A stretch of 64,000 nt of DNA from Rhynchopus sp. YZ270_cl-10 (lineage: Eukaryota; Euglenozoa; Diplonemea; Diplonemida; Diplonemidae). Positions 55,982-64,000 of this stretch are shown one piece after another. The DNA is taken from contig OZ037918.1 of NCBI GenBank assembly GCA_964035575.1, positions 124,001-188,000 on the forward strand, read 5' to 3'. The notes under the pieces are model-generated. The model made no database searches, was not told the DNA's origin, and was given only the letters and a program-made list of their open reading frames with translations. Numbering within the stretch: the stretch's first letter is position 1; every line of letters begins with the position of its first letter. The translations under genes and the position numbers were made by a program.

Positions 55982-58900
55982 CAGGGCTTATTCTAGGATT
56001 CGGGGTTTTCAAATTTGGGGGGGGGAGCACTGTTCATACAAGTAAAACGGACGTCACGGAAATGAAAAAAAAAAATGCTCGACCCACTGCCGTCGTTGCC
56101 GTGAAAAATAAAAAAAAACGGCCGTGAAAAAAAAGCGCCCTTTTTATGTACAAAAATTTCACGGCCGTTAAAAAAAAACAACGGCCGTGAATTTTTTGTA
56201 CAAGTCTTTGAAGGAACACACAGTGAAGTACGAGAAAAGGCGCCACTCAAGAACCATCCCACCTGATTTTTACCCCGCGGATAGGCGCGGATAGGAATGT
56301 ACAGACCAAACCCCACCCATTTCCCCCTATATTCCCACAACCCACCTGATTTTTACCCCTGAAGAAAAGGAGGGTAGGGCAGGAGAGGACCGGTTAAGTG
56401 ATATCGCACAGAAAACTGCGCTGGGTACTGGGTACTCCTTGTAGGGTCTTGTTGCCTTTTGGCACATGTATTGTGTCCACGGTGTGTTGTGTTCACTGCT
56501 CTGAAGGTGCTGGCTCTCATCTACCTGATGGGGTAAGTGACACAGCATCTGACCCGCCATCTGTAATCTTCTGGTTTCAACACTGCCTTTCAGTTCTGCA
56601 TACTGAATTCGCAGCGTCCCGAGCGTCTCATAACCTCAATTATTACTCTGTGCCCGAGAAGGATGTGTTTGGACTCACTCAACCCCGTTCATCACTCTTG
56701 TGCCAAAGAAAACATCGGGCAAACAGTACAAGTTCACGGGGGCAAAAGGGTGGACCCCTCCCTCTGCGCGTATCTCGCCAACGTAGCGAAGAAGATCCAG
56801 AGGTGTGCAGAACGTGATGCGGTCTATTTTCCGACAAAAAAGACGGAGGATAGTTGTTCAATGGTGTGCTGATTCTGTCGGAAGATTTTGCACTGGAAGC
56901 TGAAGAACACCGCAAATGGTTCAACACAGATGAGGTTCGTCTCACAGTATTGATGTGTGCTCCACAACGGAAAGCCCATCAAATATGAGAAGGGCACTTT
57001 GCTCAAGAACCGGTTACAAGTGCTGAAACACGAGAAATATGCTACTCTGAAGAACCGGGAGCACGTACAAGTGCTCAGAAATGCCACACGCTCCAACTAC
57101 AATTCACAGTAGGGTGAAAACGTGGGCGGGCAGCGGGAGACCAGCGCAGTGAGGAGAGCCAGGAGCGCAGGGCACGCAGGTGATGGTTTGGATAAGTCCA
57201 TTTCCTGTGAGAGTGGAATCCGGTCAAAGTCATAGTGGGGACGGAACAAAGGTTGCAGCTGAGCTGTTCTCCAGGCGTGAGTGGCAGATTGTTGATACGT
57301 TTTATTTTCCCTTCCTTCAAAACTTCACACAACGCTTTTTTGGTCTTTGGGAGACACACAAGGTGCCAGGTTCTATGATAAGCACGGAACCACCCTGTAC
57401 CTGTTTGTCATATTGTTTCCCGTGCAATACATGGAGAAACGTTTCGTACTCGAAACAAGGGCACATTGCATTGTATAAAGACCTCCGAGGCACCCCAAAA
57501 ACTTCTCCAGGCGTGACTGGCAGATTGTTGATACGGAGTCTGTTGTTCAGAGACAACCGGTGTATGAGGATGCTCCCCATCAGACGCTGGAGGTAGCATC
57601 AATACTGTCCTTCAGGGCAGTAGGGATAACTCCACAGTTCGACACACAGTTAGGCCACGGCGACCTGTCAGCAGTTGTGACGGAGTGGAAACTAGGATCT
57701 GAGCGTATAGCATCGCAGGCAGGGCAGGACCACCATAAGTGCTCATTCGTGTCGTCAGCTTCCAGATCGCAGTGGGGCCGACTTTTTTTTGCACTTTATA
57801 TGTTGCTTTTACCCCCCAAGAATGACTTGGGAGTGATGGGAAAGGGGGTTGGCCCTGTCTACGAACGAAAAAGAAGAAACAAGCAAAAAGCGTGGAAATA
57901 TTTCACGGCCGTGATCAATGCAAAATTTCACGGCCGTTAAATTTTTCAGATTTTCTTCACGGCCGTGACAGGCCTTTTGCTAACTTTGGGATTTTCCCCC
58001 TGAATGGCATGATGGTCAAAAAAAATAATTTCCTGGAAAAAAAGTACATTCCGAGCTTTCCCACCTGGTAAAAGCGGTCGTCGCGCGCTTCGCGCGCGCC
58101 TCCCTGCCAGCCACAGGGTGGAGAGGCGAAGGGTCAGTTTTGCAAGATAACAAAAACGGAATCTAATCCTTTATTAACGGTGCTTGGTCTTGCGCCTTAC
58201 GTACACTAACCGTACAAAATCAATACGTCTGCCAGAAGCAGGGGCTGTTGCAACGGTTGGGTCACTTTGAAATAACAATGGTCAAATTTTTGCAGCTTGG
58301 GTCAAGTTTCATTTCTGGCTGCAAAATGCAAGGGAATCCCCTTAGACATTGTAAAATGGCACCGTAGGCAGGAAGAAAATAGCGTACAGCGCGAGCGAAG
58401 CGAGCGGGAATTTTTTTTGAGGTATACCTCCGCGAGCGCAGCGAGCAGAAAAATTTTAAGGTGCCATCACGCCATCACGCCATCACGCCATCACGCCATC
58501 ATGCCATCATGCCATCTGGGGGGAAATCCCCAGGTGATGGAGAGCGAAAGCCCTGCCCCACCACCCCCCCGTGGCATGATGGTGGCATGATGGGAAAAAA
58601 AATAAAAAACGCCCAAAAACGTGGCATGATGGCATGATGGTTAGCAAAAGGCCTGCGGCCGTGACCTCCCCGACAAAAAAAATTTTTTCCCGTCGTGACG
58701 GCCGTTATACTTGTATGACTGTTTTATTGGAAAAAAAATTTTTTTTTTCGCAGGTGAAAAAATAAGGTAAACTGGCGCCGCAGGCGAAAAATTTTTTGGG
58801 TACGGTGTAAAAATCCCCCTTATAAATGGGCAATGATCTGAATTTTCTTTGATGGGGTTCTGAAACAGGGCAAAAAACCGTGGAAAATTGTGAAAACAGG

Positions 58901-59014
58901 GGGAAAACCAGGAAAAATTTTTTTTTTGGGGGGGGGAGTCCATGGTAAAAAAAAACCCAAATTTATTTGGGGGGGGGGAGCTCCCCCCCCCAAAGACCCC
59001 TAGAATAAGCCCTG
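55982..59014. mobile_element. hAT-like element (3.03 kb) with nested insertion
   Basis: Perfect 16-bp terminal inverted repeats CAGGGCTTATTCTAGG (55982-55997, 58999-59014), flanked by TACCGTGG and TACCATGC, an 8-bp duplication with two differences. Subterminal poly-G/C tracts follow both TIRs. The interior (56080-58700) has repeated ACGGCCGT palindromes, two copies of CCCACCTGATTTTTACCCC (56257, 56340), and two copies of CCAGGCGTGA.TGGCAGATTG (57273, 57506). No transposase was recognised on either strand, so it is non-autonomous or badly decayed. Confidence 0.82.
57969..58655. mobile_element. Nested 687-bp TIR element
   Basis: Perfect 16-bp TIR CAGGCCTTTTGCTAAC at both ends with exact 9-bp flanking duplication CGGCCGTGA (57960-57968, 58656-58664), inserted in an ACGGCCGT palindrome of the larger element. 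A 9-bp duplication suggests a MULE-like transposase, although 8 bp plus a chance match would fit hAT. The interior has GC hairpins (GCGCGCTTCGCGCGC, GCGAGCGAAGCGAGC) and a 9-bp array GCCATCACG (58463-58516). Non-coding. Confidence 0.85.
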
Positions 59015-59504
59015 TACCATGCTTTCTTTTCGGGTGCGTAGAGCATTAGCCCGTTCACCCTGAGGGAAATGAGGTCCTGCACACCCCTCGGGCAACACCA
59101 CCTGCCGTTGATAAAGTGTTCCCCCAACCGAGAGGGGACGCAACCCTTCGGAGCAGCGGCACATTGCGTGTAATCCAATTTTGCGTGTCCCTCCTCCTCC
59201 TCCTCCTCTAGAACAGAGGTTACCTAAAACAAGACGTCCCCACTAACACTGCACAGCCCCTACAGCGCCTTGGTCGCCTCGTTGAGCAAATGGCGCATTG
59301 TCGGTGCTGTGTTATTTGTTGTCAAAAAATAATAATAAGTTATAGTTATTGATGCAGGCACCTCCGACTGACCCACCGTACGATGCCAGCTGGATGAAAT
59401 CACAAAGTACCCTGCGGCCTACAACAGAAGATAAAAAAAGAGTTGAAATGCAAAACGCCTTTTTTTTTTTTTTTGGTTTTGTTTTTGGATTCTCACTTCC
59501 TCCC

Positions 59505-60507
59505 TCACCCTACCATACCATAAAGCTCATTCGCAGAAGAGCCTGCTTCCAACTCGACTTTGACTGTTGTTTTGTAGCCTTCTTCGAAGAGGATCTCAGC
59601 TATGTACGGGCACAGGCTATGGTGGAACACAAACCCGGTGATCGCGAGGGAATAGCTAGGTGTCAACTCCAGGAGACGGTCGTACGCATGCCGCGCGCGG
59701 ATCCGCTTGTCCTCCTCGGTTCCGTAGTCAATTCGGTGTGGGAACAGACGTTGCATCCGAGTGTACGTCACGTTGTCCACACCAATGTTCTTCGTAGGGT
59801 ACGGCCACGCCCACGGGAACGGCGCACGCTGTTTCCGCCAACGCTCAAGTCGCCACATATCCCCAACCCGCTCCGTGTCGGTGACCCATATGTCAGGCCG
59901 TCGGGTGTACTCCTTCTGCGTCCCCTCGCACCCCACCCCGTCCAGCTGGTGTGCGTCCGCGACCCTCTCCACAGCCCGCCAATAGGAAGGGAACGCATAT
60001 TCAAAGGAAGGGATCAGCGTAATCTGGAAGGGTGTGTCAATGATAAACTGCTCCTCTAACTCCAGGCGTCTCTTCTCCTTTATGGCAAACACCTGCGCGC
60101 ATCCTACCACTGAAGTTACTGTGAATAAAACGGATGTTATTTGAAACTTGGTTGTATTAGTGTAGCCACCCTAGAGTGTGCTCCACTATACTAAACACTT
60201 TTACGTCACCGCAGATGAGCGCGATGATCTATTTTGTGTGGCAGATGACATTGATGTCGTTGATACTACTACTAAAACGGATGTTATTTAAATCCTTTAA
60301 AATATGCGCATTTGTTACCCATTTTTTTGTGTCGCCTAATGATTTTTGACCAGAGTCTTTTTGGCGGTGTTGGGAATTTGTTTAAGAGTATTCTTCACTT
60401 TTTTTCGTTTCCATACCTAAGCTAGATTCAACATTCCCCTTGGTCACCTTTTTATAGATAAAGTTCGAATGCTGCAGTTTCAAGAAAAGGACAGCCGACC
60501 TCCGCAT
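59505..60507 (-). CDS. Unknown protein with mitochondrial-type N-terminus
   Basis: Exons 60507-60417 and 60109-59505; the intron starts GTATGG, ends CAG, and splits a valine codon; 231 residues. The N-terminus MRRSAVLFLKLQHSNFIYKK is basic, amphipathic and free of acidic residues for 26 positions, like a mitochondrial targeting signal. The body is rich in Tyr/Trp/Arg: YTRRPDIWVTDTERVGDMWRLERWRKQRAPFPWAWPYPTK. It also contains a hydrophobic stretch SLAITGFVFHHSLCPYIAEIL and ends KTTVKVELEAGSSANELYGMVG. I do not recognise the family; a mitoribosomal or respiratory-complex accessory subunit would fit but is a guess. The second exon alone has no ATG in frame near its start, which led to the upstream exon. 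Intron 1 contains a CTTGGTTGTA repeat copy (60143-60191). Confidence 0.78.
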
Positions 60508-60969
60508 TTTTTAGAGTATTGTTTCGTGTATTTCTCCCCCCCTTTCTGAGAGAGAGTGTGTGGGTATTCAGTGCAGTGTAGGAATATGTTGTAATGCCTT
60601 TTGTTTGTTTTGAAAGGTCATAGAGGAATATGGGGAAAATGTTTCAAAAAAAATTCTCTTTTTTTTTTGTATTTTTTTGCAAAAGAAATAAAATAGGGGA
60701 AGAAGAGGGGGAGGAACGAAAAAAGAAAGAAAAAAAAAAATCAAAAAAAAAAAAAATCTCTGTTTTTGGTCAGCACTCCGGTTTTTTCTCTCGTATTTTT
60801 TTTTAGAAAAAATATCATATACCGTTCCTTGCTGCCCTCCTTGCTTCGACTGGTCAAAGCAAAATGAAGGCAGATCAGGAGAAACCACCAAGGATCAATA
60901 ACACTTCCCAGGATGAGAATAGGGGAGGCTTTTTGTTTTTGGCTGTGAAATTCTTCGCTTAATTTCAGA

Positions 60970-63928
60970 CACGGATGCTGCCAGATCTGGCCAGATCTCC
61001 AGATCTGGGCCGCCCAGATCTGGCCAGATCTGGAAAATTTTTTTTTTTTTTTGAAAAAAAAATTTTTCCCAGACGTCCCAGATCTGGCCAGATCTGGCCA
61101 GATCTGGCCAAATCTGGGAGATCTGGGACGTCTGGGAAAATTTTTTTTTCCAGGTACCCCAATGACATAACGAAGTATCGCTTGAAGTACCGTTCAATAT
61201 ACGTTGCTCGTGTGTGCAAGTTACGAAGTAGGACACACAAGGTATATCAAACGATAAATCAATCAGATAAAACGTTACATCATCGGAAAATTGTTGGCAC
61301 CGCCGCCCTGTCTTCGTATTTATTACGTCGACAGGCCAAACAGCGTTGGGCTCAGAAGAAGCAGTGCAAAACACTGGGGATCAACATGAGAACCAACTCC
61401 CAACAACACAGGCTACCGAAGTAGCAGGTGGGGTGTTGCGGGTGTTTGGGGTGAAAGAAAATCGATTTTGGTAAGTTCCAGCAGAAAATTCTTAAGTTTG
61501 CACAATTGAGAAGGGTGTTACCACTGCCTAATAAACTTCGAACATGTGAACCGGTAAGGTCGAGAAGGGTGGACACGGCATACAAGTACAAGTACAAGTA
61601 AGACGTACCTTCTACAAAGGCTGAATTCGCAATTCTTAAGGGATTGAATTCAGCCCCCACGTGGTGTTTTTGAGAAAATCATTCCATGGTATACAGCTAA
61701 TGGTTCCCGAAGAATGATTCGCCCCTCCTCGTTCATGCAAACTTAAGAAAATTCTGAAGTAACTACAACCTGGCGTGCGGGTACAGATGCATTGCTTTGT
61801 TCTTTCCTCAAAGTCATGTGTGATCTCTCGGGTCTGTACTAAAGTCAGTGTTTAGATAAGCATCCACTTGACTCGTTCTAACAACCGTCGAAATCTAGAA
61901 CAAAACAATACACTGCCCCTTCTCACACCAAGCCGCCATGCTTCAAGAGCATGCCCTGGGCAAAAATTACTCTGACAAAAATTGGTTTTCTGGGGGAACG
62001 CAATATTTTCTTGTGCCTAGTCCTCCGCAAGAGCAGAGGACAGACTTTCCGGATCCCGAAGTCGAATTTCTTGCACTAGCTATGCTCCCTGGGCTAAATG
62101 GCTATAGCAGTGACTGACTAAGAGTTTCATAATAATTAGGGTGGTCTATGGGGTGGGTTAATGGAAAAGTTGGTATATAAACCCGACTTTTACGATCGCC
62201 ACCTGGTTTTGAAATAATTGCACCAGCTCTTCCGTCGGCACTGCTTCGCAGTCACGATGAAGGGTCGTCGGTTCGGGTACCTGTTAAGAGAAATTGAATG
62301 TAAAAGTAGAGACTACAACAAAAAAAACAAACAAGAAGCCGCGCCGTACCCCTTAAACGTAAAAGTGACATTTTTGTTGACAAAAAAAAAAAAAAAATAG
62401 CTAAAAAAATAGCGGACATGTCGAAAAGGGAGAAAACCGGGGGGTTAAAAACATACCTTGCACTCGGCCCACTCTCCAGGTACAAAGAACATCACTGCAC
62501 GACAAACCCACTACTACGATAGAAAATAACTATTTTTTACCAGGTCGTTTTATTGATGAGTGTTTTCTGAGTGCACACTCAGTGGGGACAAAATGCAACA
62601 CTTACCGAAAAAATTCTCCAATCGGACAAAAACCTTTCTAAACACCCAAAAAAAAACACCTCAGTCCACATCCGCTGGGGTCGCGAGATGGAAATATATG
62701 GTTTTACAGCTTTTAGGGGGTCTAGCGTGGGTCCCAGATGCATTTTGCAACGGGTCTGTGTGTGCCTCAACCGCTTCACAGTACCCTTTTTTGTAACTGA
62801 AAACGACGCATCCTGTACCTAAGTGCACTGAAGCCTTGCTTGCGTCCTCCTTCGTGGTTTTGGGCGTTCGCACGCGAGAATCATTATCGCATTCTCACAT
62901 GTAATTCTCGCATCACGGAGAGGATTTTAGCGTCACGTGACCACAAAAAAAGTGCACAAAATTAGTTTGGTCAAAAATCACCTTGCACTTGTGAAGGAAT
63001 TGCTAAGGAAATGTGAAATATGCGTGTTTTGGTACACAAAAGTGCGTTTTGGGTGGTTCTGAAGGGTCAAAACACCAAAAAAATGCGTTTTTTTGCATTT
63101 TTGGTCACCCAAGGACCCACTATTTTGGTTGATATTTTTTTTTTCCCTTTGCGAAAAAATACCCAAAAATCACGGCTATAAAAACGCTAAGGAAAAATCG
63201 ATATTCATTTTTTTGGGCAGAGAAGTGCGTTTTAGGCGCCCACAGATGGTCAAAACATCAAAAATTTTGTGTTTTTGGCATCTGGACACCCAAGGACCCA
63301 CTATCAGGGGTGAATTTTTTTTGCCTGAGATTTGCCTTTGCCAAAATCGGAAAAAAAAAATTATGAAGGAAATTGCTAAGAAAAAGTCGAAATTGTGGGC
63401 CCCTGTAGTGCATATGGCGGTACCCCAGATCGTCAAAACACCCGACTCTTGCGTTTTTTTGCACTTTTTGGTGCACAAAAACCCTACTCAGGGGTCAAAA
63501 TTTTCCCGGAAAAAAATTTTTTTTTTTTTGAGATTTTTCAAAAATCGACTTGTCTTTGGTAAAAACCACGAAATTTCGGGTTCGCAAAACCACGTTTTAG
63601 ACCCCCACAGATGCTCAAAAGTGCCAAATTTTGCTTTAAATGGCCTCAAATCGTCGAAATTAGCCCTATATAGGGGCGAAAAAAAAAATTCGAGAGTCCC
63701 TTTCCCTGGGAGACAATAGCCAGAAATCTGAGAAAAAAAAAAACTGGCCAGATTTCCAGATCTGGCCAGATCTGGGGTTTTTTTTTTTTTTTTTGAAAAA
63801 AAAATTTTCCCAGATTCCCAGATCTGGCCAGATCTGGCCAGATCTGGAAACAAGATCTCCACATCTGGAAAACGAGCCAGATCTGGGAAATTGGCCCCCA
63901 AATCTGGCCAGATCTGGCAGCATCCGTG
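60970..63928. mobile_element. TIR element with AGATCTGGCC subterminal arrays (2.96 kb)
   Basis: 27-bp terminal inverted repeats beginning CACGGATGCTGCCAGATCTG, flanked by an exact 6-bp duplication TTCAGA (60964-60969, 63929-63934). Inside each end lie arrays of (CC)AGATCTGG broken by a T-tract (60980-61140, 63740-63925). The centre holds mixed unique sequence and, at 62998-63690, four degenerate ~185-bp tandem units (core CACCCAAGGACCCACTAT, GTCAAAACA.CAAAAA). No transposase was recognised; short frames at 61150-61424 and 61352-61660 are unassigned. Confidence 0.85.
62998..63690. repeat. Degenerate ~185-bp tandem repeat (4 units)
   Basis: Units start near 62998, 63180, 63370 and 63560. Each shows GCTAAG(G)AAA, GTGCGTTTT or similar, CAGAT.GTCAAAACA, a T-rich GTTTTTTTGCA..TTTTTGG block and GACCCACTAT or a decayed form. 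Decay increases towards the right end of the element. Confidence 0.7.
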
Positions 63929-64000
63929 TTCAGAATTTTTGTTGATTTTTTTTTTTTTTTTTTTTTTTTGACGAACTTTAAAAAAGATATCAATCGCACT

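Noticed and set aside
56398-57940. Possible transposase exons in the 3-kb element
   Set aside because: Frames on both strands are short and lack hAT or MULE motifs such as a DDE core or dimerisation region.
61930-62050. Possible structured RNA: hairpins around CATGCTTCAAGAGCATG and GTCCTCCGCAAGAGCAGAGGAC, with A/T runs that resemble Sm sites on the minus strand
   Set aside because: No snRNA or SRP signature (U6 ACAGAG, U1 ACUUACCU, U5 loop) could be found; it lies inside a transposon.

Overview
The window is eukaryotic nuclear DNA from a protist. Sixteen protein genes could be read, and all of them, plus one LRR gene fragment, lie on the minus strand. Eight genes are interrupted by short spliceosomal introns. 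All 22 introns reconstructed here begin with GTAT and end with YAG, and the reading frame closes across every junction. Intergenic and intronic DNA is full of homopolymer A/T tracts, short SINE-like repeats and DNA transposons. Four features point to Euglenozoa, most simply a diplonemid: one-strand gene arrays; an 18S rRNA V3/V4 fragment with the variant CACCCGCGG in the 530 loop; a 'FY..(18-20)..Y..(7-8)..L..KYP/G' motif that I associate with kinetoplastid proteins; and BspA-type LRR debris. The lineage is an inference.

Layout, left to right. 1-3303: EF-hand plus WD40 protein, cut off by the window edge. 4178-6313: membrane-anchored class III adenylyl cyclase. 8625-9872: secreted legumain-type protease. 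11352-12317: nuclear protein with a PIP box and a possible methylpurine-glycosylase fold. 13232-16498: protein kinase fused to a degenerate kinesin motor. 18915-25540: Nup155/Nup170 nucleoporin in seven exons, with one intron carrying two hAT-like elements at the same 8-bp target. 27968-30048: CAMK/SNF1-like kinase with a C-terminal C1 zinc finger; an 18S rRNA fragment sits in its first intron. 30770-32960: a 1.2-kb fold-back element with a second element inserted at its right end. 33350-34378: arginine/serine-rich protein. 35730-36693: small two-helix membrane protein. 37593-39863: FHA-like and EF-hand protein. 41981-44548: secreted GH31 glycosidase. 47424-48356: WD40-like propeller. 50114-55693: three adjacent genes that each carry the same euglenozoan motif, with an LRR fragment between two of them. 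55982-59014: 3-kb hAT-like element carrying a nested 687-bp element. 59505-60507: two-exon protein with a mitochondrial-type N-terminus. 60970-63928: 2.96-kb TIR element with AGATCTGGCC subterminal arrays.

The genes do not form a pathway. They are unrelated cellular genes in a directional array, consistent with polycistronic transcription, separated by repeat-rich spacers. The points most worth following up are the kinase-kinesin fusion, the three-gene motif cluster, the invariant GTAT donors and the well-resolved nested transposon insertions with intact target-site duplications.
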